DNA of 64,000 nucleotides from Cohnella phaseoli. Its GTDB lineage: Bacteria; Bacillota; Bacilli; Paenibacillales; Paenibacillaceae. The stretch lies in NCBI RefSeq assembly GCF_003386235.1, contig NZ_QRDZ01000016.1, forward strand, positions 1 through 64,000, read 5' to 3'. Shown here in pieces: positions 26,227 through 34,345 of the stretch (positions are counted from its first letter, which is position 1; each line of letters opens with the position of its first letter). Made by a program: the position numbers and the translations under genes. Under the pieces are notes generated by a model. The model had not been told where the DNA came from. It made no database searches and saw only the letters and a list, made by a program, of their open reading frames with translations.

Positions 26227-27126
26227 TCAAAATAAACCGCTGCCGGTCAGACGCTTCATGATCTTGTGAACGCTGAACAACAACACAAAATTGATTAAAC
26301 TTAGGAACAATCCCAATGCTGCGCCTTCGCTAATTTGCCCGCCGGCCAAGCCGATTCGATACACATAGGTTTGGATGATATCTCCGACGTCGTATACGGT
26401 CGGATTGTACAGGTTGAATACTTGGTCGAACCCTCCATCCATCAATCCTCCTACAGCCAAAATGAAGAGAATGGAGATTGTCGGAACCAAAGAGGGCAGC
26501 GTGATATAAATCATTTGCTTCCATCGATTGGCGCCGTCCACGATGGCCGCCTCATACATTTCGGGCGATATGGAAGCCAAAGCCGCCAAATAAATGATCG
26601 TCCCCCACCCCGCTTCTTTCCAGATCGTCGACAAAACCAGCAAAGGGCGAAAATAGTTGCTGTCCATGAGAACGTAGATTTTCTCGCCGCCCATTCTTTC
26701 AATTAACAGGTTGACCAATCCGCCGTCGGAAAGAAGCGAAAAAAGGATGCCCGACAAAATAACCCAAGAAAAGAAGTGCGGCAAATAGATGATGGTTTGG
26801 ATCGTCCGTTTGATTTTTTCCATACGCACTTCGTTAAGCAGCAGCGCCAGAATAATCGGAGCCGGAAACGCGAACACAAGCCGCTGCAGACTGATGATGA
26901 CCGTATTGCGAAAAACCTCCCAAAACTTGTCGTCTGTCAAAAACATTTCGAAATGCTTGAATCCGACCCACGGACTCCCGGTAATGCCCTTCGTAATCCA
27001 AAAGTCTTTGAAAGCTACGATTACGCCATACATAGGGGCGTATTGAAATACCGCATAAGAAGCCAACGCCGAAAGCAGCATCAAATACAGTATCCTGTAC
27101 TTCCGAATCAATTTTATGGTCGCCAC
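26227..27126 (-). CDS. Sugar ABC transporter permease, LplB/YteP family
   Basis: Membrane subunit pairing with the LplC permease. It has about six transmembrane segments and the EAA loop MYEAAIVDGANRWKQMIYITLP (about residues 195-215). The longest frame starts at a TTG at 27159, but that codon lies inside the -10 box of the promoter (TACAAT, 27159-27164). GGAGG five bases before a GTG at 27126 marks the true start, giving a 299-residue protein beginning M-A-T-I-K-L-I-R-K-Y, the usual form in this family. It heads the transporter part of locus 1, after the terminator that ends the regulator gene. Confidence 0.92.
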   Translation of the reverse strand: MATIKLIRKYRILYLMLLSALASYAVFQYAPMYGVIVAFKDFWITKGITGSPWVGFKHFEMFLTDDKFWEVFRNTVIISLQRLVFAFPAPIILALLLNEVRMEKIKRTIQTIIYLPHFFSWVILSGILFSLLSDGGLVNLLIERMGGEKIYVLMDSNYFRPLLVLSTIWKEAGWGTIIYLAALASISPEMYEAAIVDGANRWKQMIYITLPSLVPTISILFILAVGGLMDGGFDQVFNLYNPTVYDVGDIIQTYVYRIGLAGGQISEGAALGLFLSLINFVLLFSVHKIMKRLTGSGLF

Positions 27127-27158
27127 GATAGCCTCCAGCCTCTTTGTCCTTTTATTCA

Positions 27159-27222
27159 ATTGTATAAGGGGCTCCGGGCCGGGACTATGTGTTTTGATTG
27201 TCTATTAAGCGTGGTTATATTG
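27159..27222 (-). promoter_or_regulatory. Activated promoter of the locus 1 transporter genes (element A)
   Basis: TACAAT at 27159-27164 is the likely -10 box, with no good -35. A 38-bp element at 27185-27222 (minus strand CAATATAAC ... AAAACACATAG) ends 20 bases upstream of it. The same element with 29 of 38 positions identical and no gaps precedes the DUF4091 gene at 31709-31746, 21 bases from a TACAAT. It is the best candidate for the YesN binding site. Confidence 0.65.
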
Positions 27223-27244
27223 GGTTTTTTCTAGATTTCATGAC

Positions 27245-27273
27245 ACAAAAAATCCTGACGCGAGGTCAGGAAT
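27245..27273 (-). terminator. Terminator containing the yesN-like stop codon
   Basis: ATTCCTGAC-CTCGC-GTCAGGAT followed by TTTTTTG on the minus strand. The TGA stop of the response-regulator gene lies within the left arm of the stem. Confidence 0.8.
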
Positions 27274-28039
27274 GTCTTTGTTGTTTTCGGTAAGCCGCAG
27301 GGGTTTGCTGTTTGTATTTTTTAAACATCTTATTAAAGTGGATATGATCCTCGTATCCTACCTTGTCGCTGATTTCCTCTATGGAGAACCTTTCGTCCCT
27401 GAGCAGTCGCTCCGCTTGGTTCAGCCGATAATTCACCAGATAATCCGTAAAAGAAACGCCGACCTCCTGCTTAAATAATTGGCTAAGATAACTGGAATTC
27501 ATGCGGTACTGCGCCGCAAAGTCCGAAATCAGCAGCTTCTGGCCGTAACGCCCTTCAATTTCAAGCACGATGTTTCGAATAACGGCATTTTGCGGCATTT
27601 TGACCGGCTGTCCGGAGGATTCGCCCTCCTGAGCTTTCGATTGCTGGGCAGCACTTTCGTTGTTCTTGAGTTGATCCGCCGCTGCGGTCAAGGCATCCAG
27701 CAGATTGGTTCGATCGACAGGTTTCTTGATATAGTCCAAAGCGCCCAATCGTATGGCCTCTCGGGCGTATGCAAAATCGGTAAACGCGGATATGAAAATG
27801 ACGATATGACGGTTAGGATATTTCCGTTTTATCCGCTTCATTAGCTCAAGCCCACTGTCCCCAGGCATGCAAATGTCGCAAATAATAATGTCCGGCTTCA
27901 GCAGGTCGATCCGGATTTCCGCTTCTCTGTAATCTCTGGCTTCCCCCACTACCGTAAAGCCGCATTTTTCCCAATCGATCAAATGTCGCAAATCTTTAAG
28001 AATCCAAGGTTCGTCGTCTACCAGCATCACTTTAATCAT
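27266..28039 (-). CDS. YesN-type response regulator (receiver + AraC DNA-binding domain)
   Basis: Response regulator of 257 residues. The receiver domain (1-115) has the acidic pair D8-D9, phospho-acceptor Asp55 (IIICDICMPG) and conserved Lys105 (LDYIKKP). After a polar linker, residues ~150-257 form the AraC-type double helix-turn-helix (LLISDFAAQYRMNSSYLSQLFKQE and IEEISDKVGYEDHIHFNKMFKK). Its start overlaps the stop of the kinase gene (ATGA at 28036-28039), so the two are coupled. It should activate the locus 1 transporter and enzyme promoters, probably through the 38-bp element at 27185-27222 and 31709-31746. Confidence 0.93.
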   Translation of the reverse strand: MIKVMLVDDEPWILKDLRHLIDWEKCGFTVVGEARDYREAEIRIDLLKPDIIICDICMPGDSGLELMKRIKRKYPNRHIVIFISAFTDFAYAREAIRLGALDYIKKPVDRTNLLDALTAAADQLKNNESAAQQSKAQEGESSGQPVKMPQNAVIRNIVLEIEGRYGQKLLISDFAAQYRMNSSYLSQLFKQEVGVSFTDYLVNYRLNQAERLLRDERFSIEEISDKVGYEDHIHFNKMFKKYKQQTPAAYRKQQRHS

Positions 28040-29808
28040 CGAATATCCCCTTTCCCTGCGAACGGGATGATTACGCTAACTGAAGTGCCGCTCCGTTCCC
28101 AGCTCTTGATCCGAATGCCGTATTCATTGCCGTAATACATCTTCAAGCGTTTTTGGATATTGAGAAGCCCGATGCTCTGTCTGGTCCCCTGTTCAATGGA
28201 ATTGGAAGCAACCAGTTGCAGACGTGCGTTGAGGCGCTCGACGGATTCCGCATCCATCCCGCTTCCGATGTTCAGTATTCGAACAACCAGGTTGCCGCGT
28301 TCCACCTTTGCCGTGATTTTCAGAACGCCTCGCGCTCTACTGCCGTTCATGCCATGCAACACGGCATTCTCGACAATGGGCTGAAGAAGCAGCTTAAGAA
28401 CCGGATGCTCAAGCAAGCTTTCCTCTGCGCCCAGCATCCATCTGAACCGGTTGCCGTATCTCATATTCTGAATTTGCATGTAGGAATCAACATGATTCCA
28501 CTCCTCGCGAAGCGTGGCGTACTCTCCGTCATGCACTCCGTAACGCAGGTATTTGACCAAGTGATCCACCGTATGGTTGATCTCCTCCACCGAATGGGAC
28601 AGCGCCATTCCCCGAATACCTTGCAGCGTATTGTAAAGAAAGTGAGAGTTGATCTGACCCTGCAATCCGGTCAGTTGGAGCTGCTTTTTCTCCAATTCCG
28701 TCTCGTACAGCTGCTTCTGGGTCGACACCATCCCGCGCGTAAGCACATCGATTTCCGATACCATGTGGTTAAAGGCATCTGCGATGCCCGTAAATTCGTT
28801 GGGCGATGTGAAGCGAACCTTGGTCTTAAAATCGCCGGCAGCCGCTTTGGCAATCGCTCGGGTCAGTTTTCGAATGGGGTTGGTGATATACAGGTTGAAG
28901 TAGGAAGCGAACGCCAGCATGAATACGAGCATGATCACCACAATAATGGAGATCAGATATTTAAAAGCCCGGCCCTCCCAGAACAATTCATTCTCCGGTA
29001 TAGCGGCCACCAGCTTCCACTCCGCTTTATTGACCGGGCTGCTCCTGACGAAGTGCGAAATGCCGGAAATCGACTTGAAATCGCCGTCGGTTAGAAAAAA
29101 CTCATCCGCAAGCGAACTGCCCACGACACGGTCTTCCGTAGACGCAACGACCCGGTTCCCGCTGTCCACAATGTAAAATTTCCACTTCTTGTTCAGGTTG
29201 CTTTCCGTCAACATCGACTGCAGTCGGTTACGATCCAGAATCACCAGACCAAGACCGATCGGCTCCAGGAAATGGGATTCTGTAATCGACTTGATAAATC
29301 GGTAGGCGGCAATATAATAATCGGGCAATCGAAGCTCTCCCCCCGAGGCATAGAAAAACAAACCTTCCGCCGAGTCGGAGGCAGGCGGGCGGAGCAGCTT
29401 CCAGGGATCTTCCTCCAGCGCAACGGAGGAACTAGTGTAAACGCTTCCATCAAAGTGGATAAAATAGATTCCTTTTACCGATTTATTCATATCCCGATAG
29501 GTGTCCAAATAGGATTTAATCTGATAGTACTGCGTCCAGCCCATCTCTTCCCGCTGAACTAGCGTCTGTACGCTTTTGTCGTAGAAAATCGTTTGCGTAT
29601 AGACGTCCATATCGTCAAAATAATCCTCGATTCGGCCGTTGATCTGGCTGAATAACACATCGACGGTCTGCGATACACTCTCTTTCATGATTCTGTCGTT
29701 AACCGACGCAGCAATCCCCCCGACCAATAGAATCGGGAGGAGAACCATAATCACATTGCTGATGACTAATCGAATGCTCAGGCTATACTGTCTCCGTCCG
29801 CTGCTCAT
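28036..29808 (-). CDS. YesM-type sensor histidine kinase
   Basis: Membrane sensor kinase of 590 residues. Two transmembrane segments (about 14-34 and 283-306) flank an extracellular dCache-like sensor region. A HAMP linker follows (~307-360). The phosphorylated His is His389 in QINSHFLYNTLQ; the usual Pro before His is Ser here. The ATPase domain shows the N box VENAVLHGM and glycine box GSGMDAES. It probably senses extracellular oligosaccharide, directly or through the binding protein, and phosphorylates the coupled YesN regulator. It lies about 70 bases after the DUF4091 gene on the same strand. Confidence 0.92.
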   Translation of the reverse strand: MSSGRRQYSLSIRLVISNVIMVLLPILLVGGIAASVNDRIMKESVSQTVDVLFSQINGRIEDYFDDMDVYTQTIFYDKSVQTLVQREEMGWTQYYQIKSYLDTYRDMNKSVKGIYFIHFDGSVYTSSSVALEEDPWKLLRPPASDSAEGLFFYASGGELRLPDYYIAAYRFIKSITESHFLEPIGLGLVILDRNRLQSMLTESNLNKKWKFYIVDSGNRVVASTEDRVVGSSLADEFFLTDGDFKSISGISHFVRSSPVNKAEWKLVAAIPENELFWEGRAFKYLISIIVVIMLVFMLAFASYFNLYITNPIRKLTRAIAKAAAGDFKTKVRFTSPNEFTGIADAFNHMVSEIDVLTRGMVSTQKQLYETELEKKQLQLTGLQGQINSHFLYNTLQGIRGMALSHSVEEINHTVDHLVKYLRYGVHDGEYATLREEWNHVDSYMQIQNMRYGNRFRWMLGAEESLLEHPVLKLLLQPIVENAVLHGMNGSRARGVLKITAKVERGNLVVRILNIGSGMDAESVERLNARLQLVASNSIEQGTRQSIGLLNIQKRLKMYYGNEYGIRIKSWERSGTSVSVIIPFAGKGDIR

Positions 29809-29878
29809 AGTTGATCATCCCTTACATCGCAATAGCCTTGTCAAACCTATTGTGAAGTATATCATATCCTAGCCATGC

Positions 29879-31615
29879 CTAGATGAGTCTCGCCGACTCG
29901 TTTATCGTTGCGGGAACGTACAATCGATCGTAATCTTCCGGAGCCAGACTATAGAGCTCGGCAACCGGCTTGTTCTCGTAAATCTCCTTGACGTGTTCAA
30001 AAAAGAACACCCGTTGCATCGCTTCCCGAACGACGTTGTCCTTACCGTCGCGCTTTAAGATTTGCATATATTCATAGTCGCGAATTCCGCGCAGCAGCCA
30101 TTTGTATCGCAAAGACAGCATAGGCTTGCCGGAAGGACCGGGATATACGAGATTCATATCGCCGGCCGGGAACACGGAAGAACGATAAACAATGCTGTCC
30201 AGCGGCCGATCCGGCCAGTTCGTATAGCTCCATCGCAGGAAGCCCTCAAAGCCCAAATATTCGGCCAGCCACGGAAGAAGCCGAGCCTCCAAAGAAGGGG
30301 ATCGTATAAAAGTGTTCGGACGTGCCGGGCCACAGCAAACATACAAGGATAGTTTCCCTTCCACTTCACTCCTGAGCTCCTGTAGATGGTCCCATTCCTT
30401 CGCTGCGCAATCGGCAATTACGACGTAGTCGAACACGCCTCGGGCGCGTTGGCGTATGAACTCGCTATGCGAAATCGCGGCTTTCAGCTTCAAAGACGGC
30501 ACTAATTCCAACAAGGTGTCCACCCTCCGTTGGAACACTTGCAAGTCGGCCGGTTCATCGGCCAATATCCGAACCTTGTCCAGCCAACCCTTGGCCTTCC
30601 AATGCGCCGCCAGCGCTCGAACATAAGCCTTCACTTCTTGCGAATCGCGCATGAACTTATACGTGCCATCGCTCTCGTCTTTATAACGAATCCGAATAGC
30701 CTCAGGGTATCCTTCCGCCACGACTCCGTATTCCGGTTCATCTTGCCATACGTTCAGTAGCCCGAACACTTCGATTTCATCGCAAATTCCGTTCCGGAAA
30801 CCGATCTCCACATAGTTGTCCATCGCCGTAAAGTCATAGTCGAACGTCCCGTTTTTTCTGCGCGTTACTTTGACCATACTGTATTCATACAAATCCGAAG
30901 GCTGCCGATCCATATACGACATCTGGCCTAACCAGGGAATTTCGGACACGAGCACCGTCAAAGCTTTCTGTCCGAGCGCGGCAAGGCTGGCCAAATAACC
31001 GTCTATAATCCGAAAGTGCTCGTCAGACCACAGCTCTACCTTATACTTGCGGGCAATGTTGGAATTATGCTGCCACAAATCCAGATGGAAACGGTATTCA
31101 TGCGGGTCGGGCAGGCTATCCTCAAGAACGTTCAGCGCAAATGTCAGCTCTTCCGTCAGCCTCTCCGGTTCAAACAACTGATGCGTATACAATCGCACTG
31201 TGCCCGTATACTGCCCGGTCGGTATATCCTTCGATGCATGCAGCTCCACCCAAACCTGTTGAAGCCTCTTCTTCTCGACATGTATATAAGAATCGTCCAG
31301 CAGCACTTCCGCCTTCAGCTGTCCGTCGTCATCCTCCATAAGACCGATCAGCTTGATCTCCGTCTTGATCGGCGCATCCAACTTAAGCTCCAGCCGCGCG
31401 ATCTTGATCGCTCCCTCTTTCCAGAACAAAGGGCTTTCACTGATCGTGAGCACGAATTCTTCCTCGGATGCGACATTGATTTGGAAAGCGGCACTGTCTC
31501 TTCTCGCGCAGACCAGGTTCATATGCTTGTTGGCCGTATCGGTCGCGTATTGATCGCGCTTTGCTTTCAAACCCCAAATGTATTTGTAGAACATGGACTG
31601 CAGGCCGATGTACAT
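29879..31615 (-). CDS. DUF4091 / GH123-like glycoside hydrolase
   Basis: Probable intracellular glycosidase of about 578 residues, first gene of locus 1. An N-terminal beta-sandwich (to about residue 170) precedes a TIM barrel in which KVRILADEPADLQVF carries an Asp-Glu pair after strand 4, as in GH123 enzymes that use substrate-assisted catalysis on N-acetylated sugars. The C-terminal part (GFLRWSYTNWPDRPLDSIVY, LRYKWLLRGIRDYEYM) matches the DUF4091 domain. The frame can start at a TTG at 31624, but GGAAGGG is too close to that codon and fits the ATG at 31615. There is no signal peptide. The upstream region carries the 38-bp element shared with the transporter promoter. Confidence 0.8.
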   Translation of the reverse strand: MYIGLQSMFYKYIWGLKAKRDQYATDTANKHMNLVCARRDSAAFQINVASEEEFVLTISESPLFWKEGAIKIARLELKLDAPIKTEIKLIGLMEDDDGQLKAEVLLDDSYIHVEKKRLQQVWVELHASKDIPTGQYTGTVRLYTHQLFEPERLTEELTFALNVLEDSLPDPHEYRFHLDLWQHNSNIARKYKVELWSDEHFRIIDGYLASLAALGQKALTVLVSEIPWLGQMSYMDRQPSDLYEYSMVKVTRRKNGTFDYDFTAMDNYVEIGFRNGICDEIEVFGLLNVWQDEPEYGVVAEGYPEAIRIRYKDESDGTYKFMRDSQEVKAYVRALAAHWKAKGWLDKVRILADEPADLQVFQRRVDTLLELVPSLKLKAAISHSEFIRQRARGVFDYVVIADCAAKEWDHLQELRSEVEGKLSLYVCCGPARPNTFIRSPSLEARLLPWLAEYLGFEGFLRWSYTNWPDRPLDSIVYRSSVFPAGDMNLVYPGPSGKPMLSLRYKWLLRGIRDYEYMQILKRDGKDNVVREAMQRVFFFEHVKEIYENKPVAELYSLAPEDYDRLYVPATINESARLI

Positions 31616-31681
31616 CCGATTCAATCCCTTCCTGTTATCCAGGCAACAACTTCGCCCGATTTCTCCCCATTCCGTCTTTTA

Positions 31682-31746
31682 ATTGTAAGTGGCACGTCCG
31701 CCTCGAATCCATGTGTTTTCGTTACCTATTCGGGGTAGTTATATTG
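31682..31746 (-). promoter_or_regulatory. Activated promoter of the DUF4091 gene (element B)
   Basis: TACAAT at 31682-31687 with no good -35, preceded by the 38-bp element at 31709-31746 that matches element A at 27185-27222 in 29 of 38 positions. The element ends seven bases from the stop of the Lgt-like gene. Confidence 0.65.
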
Positions 31747-31752
31747 TTTATT

Positions 31753-32559
31753 TCAACCTGCTCGAACAGACTTATCCTGAGCCAGCCCTTCTCCAACACG
31801 GCGGTTACGCAGCGCCAGCACCCCCAACAGGATCAGGCTGGCGGCAAAAACGCCAAAGCTCGTCCATTGCCCCGCCGTCCAACTGAACAGATAACGCGGC
31901 GAGTCTCCTCTCAACATCTCCAGCATAAAACGTCCTGTCGAGTAGAGCATGTTGTAAGCCAGAAACAGCGCGCCCGCCGGCATCCGCCGACTTTTGAGCA
32001 GCAACAGCAGCACGAAGACGATCATATCCCATTGCCCTTCCCACACCTCCGCCGGCCACAGCGGCTGTGCGCCGTATTCGGCGTAAGCCATCGTCCCTTC
32101 CGGGTACACGATGCCAAAACCCGAGCCTGTCGGCGAACCGTAAGCGTCTCCGTTCAAGAAGCAGGCGATTCTGCCGATCGCCTGACCCAATACGGCAGCC
32201 GGCGCCAGCACGTCCGCCATTCCCCAGAACGAGATGCGGTACTTGCGCGTGTATACGAACATCGCGGCCATCCCTCCGATCAGCGCACCCTGAATCGCGA
32301 TGCCCCCTTGCCAGATATACGCAATCTCATGAAGATGCTTGGAATAATACGCCCATTGGAAGAAAAATACGTGCCAAGCGCGCGCGAATACGAGTGCGCC
32401 CACGATCAAGTAGACGGCCAATCGGTCAAGGTGCTCCCGGTAAGGCGTCCCTGCCGACAGATAATGGGCGACTCCCCAAGCGAGCAATACGGCCAGCGCC
32501 ACAATCGTTCCATAGGAATGGACATGGAAATCTCCGATACTGAATAAAACAACCTTCAT
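31753..32559 (-). CDS. Lgt-like prolipoprotein diacylglyceryl transferase
   Basis: Integral membrane enzyme of the Lgt family, 268 residues with about seven hydrophobic segments. Lgt transfers diacylglycerol from phosphatidylglycerol to the lipobox cysteine of prolipoproteins. Family signatures are the IWQGGIAIQGALIGG loop and QAIGRIACFLNGDAYG (Arg130 equivalent to the essential E. coli Arg143), and a C-terminal Arg210 (STGRFMLEMLR). The position of the catalytic E. coli His103 is Gln90 here, as the usual IAIHG reads IAIQG; GRIGNF reads GRIACF. It is therefore a divergent paralogue, not clearly the housekeeping enzyme. It lies downstream of an M56 peptidase and a BlaI regulator, and a BlaI-type palindrome at 32591-32605 sits in its promoter region. 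Confidence 0.85.
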   Translation of the reverse strand: MKVVLFSIGDFHVHSYGTIVALAVLLAWGVAHYLSAGTPYREHLDRLAVYLIVGALVFARAWHVFFFQWAYYSKHLHEIAYIWQGGIAIQGALIGGMAAMFVYTRKYRISFWGMADVLAPAAVLGQAIGRIACFLNGDAYGSPTGSGFGIVYPEGTMAYAEYGAQPLWPAEVWEGQWDMIVFVLLLLLKSRRMPAGALFLAYNMLYSTGRFMLEMLRGDSPRYLFSWTAGQWTSFGVFAASLILLGVLALRNRRVGEGLAQDKSVRAG

Positions 32560-32590
32560 TTCTGTTCATCCTCTCTATTCGTTTCATTAA

Positions 32591-32605
32591 ACTACAATAT
32601 GTAGT
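32591..32605. promoter_or_regulatory. BlaI-type operator before the Lgt-like gene
   Basis: ACTACA-ATA-TGTAGT, perfect 6-bp arms. The same ACTACA-N3-TGTAGT layout occurs in the palindrome before the blaI-like gene (33879-33893). It lies 32 bases upstream of the lgt-like ATG, suggesting separate BlaI control of that gene. Confidence 0.75.
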
Positions 32606-32629
32606 ATGATTGGCTAAAAAAAATGGGGA

Positions 32630-33433
32630 TCAAGAATCCCCGCCCAGCATCAACAGAAGCAACAGCGAACACGACGCCAGCAGCGGTCTGAGCAGCGCCG
32701 TCGGCACCTTCACCGGCCTGTCGGGCTCCAGCACCTGCATCATCCGATAGTTCATTGCCGCATCCGCGAAATGAACGCCAGCCTCGTTGCGGCTCGGATG
32801 GCCGAGCTTGGACAGCTTCAGCAGGACGCTGCCCAAATATAGTTCCGTCCCCATCTCCCGTATGGCGTAACGATCCGCGAACAGCTCTTTCCAGGTCCGA
32901 TAGTAACGAAGAATCGGGTGGATAAGCGGCCAGTAGCCGAAGGCGTCCGCAAGCAGCGCGGAAAGGAACATTTTCGGTCCGTCGTGGTTGCGGCAATGAT
33001 ACCTTTCGTGCAGCAGGACCGCTTCCAGCTCCTTGTCGTCGAACATCTCAAACAGCGCTGTAGACAGCACGATTTTCGGGCGCAGCATACCGAGCGTCAG
33101 CGCAACGAAAGCGTCGTCGCGGACAACGAGAATCTCCGTTCCCCAGTCGCGATATTTGGCGTTAAGCCGCTTCGACAGCTTGGCGTGCCTGTTGGCCCGA
33201 AAGTGCTTTAGCCATTTGCGAGATAGGTACGCCTGCTTCAGGCAGCGCCACACGATTCTGACCCCCGCGTATCCGATTGCCACATCGGCCAACGCGAATA
33301 GCAGGAAGGCATCGGGCAGCGATTTCTCTCCCACTTGCTCGACGATAAATACTCCCATCTGTACGACGACAACGATCAGAAAAGCAAATAGAAGCGCCAG
33401 CATACTTCGGAGCTTAACGGCGGGATTGCTCAT
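32630..33433 (-). CDS. M56 family membrane metallopeptidase, BlaR1/MecR1-like without a sensor domain
   Basis: Membrane zinc peptidase of 267 residues. Hydrophobic segments near 10-32 and 41-62 and at the very C-terminus surround a cytoplasmic catalytic region with HERYH (142-146) and the downstream Glu183 (WKELFADRYA). BlaR1 and MecR1 are about twice as long because they carry an external penicillin-binding sensor, which is absent here. In BlaR1 the peptidase removes the BlaI repressor. The coding region overlaps the blaI-like gene by four bases (ATGA), so the pair is translationally coupled. The inducing signal is unknown. Confidence 0.88.
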   Translation of the reverse strand: MSNPAVKLRSMLALLFAFLIVVVVQMGVFIVEQVGEKSLPDAFLLFALADVAIGYAGVRIVWRCLKQAYLSRKWLKHFRANRHAKLSKRLNAKYRDWGTEILVVRDDAFVALTLGMLRPKIVLSTALFEMFDDKELEAVLLHERYHCRNHDGPKMFLSALLADAFGYWPLIHPILRYYRTWKELFADRYAIREMGTELYLGSVLLKLSKLGHPSRNEAGVHFADAAMNYRMMQVLEPDRPVKVPTALLRPLLASCSLLLLLMLGGDS

Positions 33434-33864
33434 TTGCGGCGATCATCCTTTAACTGCTGCAGCTTACGCTCCAGCTTGGCGATCACTTCCGGATCCACCT
33501 CGTCCAAAGCGTCTATCATGTGATTCACGACGAGACTTCCATATTCCTGAATCAGTCCCTGCGACACTTCCTTCGTCTGCTCCGACAGGAACTGCTCTCT
33601 GGATTGCAGCGTGCGGAATTTCGCCGCCTGCGTCCGGCCGGCTCCCGACTTCGACTTGGCCAAGTGCCCTTTGTCCAGCAGCCGGTTCATCACCGTCATC
33701 ACCGCGTTGACCGAGATCGGGCTTTCCTGGTTGAGCAGAGACTGCACCTCCTTGATTGTCAGCCCCTCGGAGGACCAGAGAATATCCATAATTTTCGCTT
33801 CCAGCGGGCCGAAAAAACGGGTCAGCCCCTCGCCGTTCATGTTTAGCCTCTTAATCTGCATCAT
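33430..33864 (-). CDS. BlaI/MecI/CopY family repressor
   Basis: Winged-helix repressor of about 144 residues. The family pattern is clear: LEAKIMDILWSSEGLTIKEV, then SVNAVMTVMNRLLDKGHLAK for the recognition helix and wing, and a helical dimerisation tail. GAGGTG precedes ATG codons at 33864 and 33861; the frame can also be read from a GTG at 33873, which is too close to that site. It sits directly behind a 19-bp palindrome that overlaps its promoter region, so it should repress its own operon. Cleavage by the coupled M56 peptidase is the expected way to relieve repression. Confidence 0.92.
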   Translation of the reverse strand: MMQIKRLNMNGEGLTRFFGPLEAKIMDILWSSEGLTIKEVQSLLNQESPISVNAVMTVMNRLLDKGHLAKSKSGAGRTQAAKFRTLQSREQFLSEQTKEVSQGLIQEYGSLVVNHMIDALDEVDPEVIAKLERKLQQLKDDRRK

Positions 33865-33876
33865 CCGGCTCACCTC

Positions 33877-33895
33877 ATACTACACAGTGTAGTAT
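33877..33895. promoter_or_regulatory. BlaI-type operator before the blaI-like gene
   Basis: ATACTACAC-A-GTGTAGTAT, perfect 9-bp arms, 12 bases upstream of the blaI-like start. This is the typical ACTACA/TGTAGT dyad of BlaI/MecI operators. It also lies between the operon and the divergent small gene at 33987. Confidence 0.85.
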
Positions 33896-33986
33896 TTGTT
33901 CGATCGAGTGTCAACTCCTCTCTTGGTAACCCCCTAATAGGCATCCGCATAGAATGCATCATGCACCACATACGGAGGTCGTTACT

Positions 33987-34310
33987 ATGAGTTCGCCCAG
34001 TCAGGTTCAGCCTCAGCTAAAACCGATCTATCAATGCGGCTCCCATATTCATCGAACTCTGCGTTCGGTGAGAGAGCAGCTCCATCAGCTATGCGATCAA
34101 CACGCCAATCGGCTGGTCGTGATCGAGACGATGGACGGCGATGTGTTCGAGGGATACATCCGCCATTGCCACAACGGGGTTCTTTATTTGACTCTGTCGA
34201 ATGAAGGCTGCGCCCGCGCCTTTTTCCCGGGGCCGCCCCCGCCTAATCCTTATGCCAACTTCGTGCTTCCGCTCGTTCTTTTTAATCTGCTTACGATTTC
34301 GCTATTGTAG
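33987..34310 (+). CDS. Unrecognised 107-residue protein with an Sm-like motif
   Basis: I do not recognise this protein. CGGAGG eight bases before the ATG at 33987 marks the start (an in-frame upstream codon exists at 33954). Residues ~45-75 (NRLVVIETMDGDVFEGYIRH, then NGVLYLTL) resemble the strand pattern of small Sm/LSm-like barrels or other beta folds. A proline-rich stretch (FFPGPPPPNPYANF) and a hydrophobic tail follow. It is divergent from the blaI-like gene and is followed 35 bases later by another small gene. Short proteins of this style are frequent in spore-formers, but a spore role is only a guess. Confidence 0.65.
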   Translation: MSSPSQVQPQLKPIYQCGSHIHRTLRSVREQLHQLCDQHANRLVVIETMDGDVFEGYIRHCHNGVLYLTLSNEGCARAFFPGPPPPNPYANFVLPLVLFNLLTISLL

Positions 34311-34345
34311 GACGCCCCGTCCCGAACAAGAAAGGAGTAATCAAG

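Noticed and set aside
29830..29853. Inverted repeat CAATAG/CTATTG between the DUF4091 and kinase genes
   Set aside because: Six-base arms with an 11-base loop and no T-run; too weak to call a terminator or operator.
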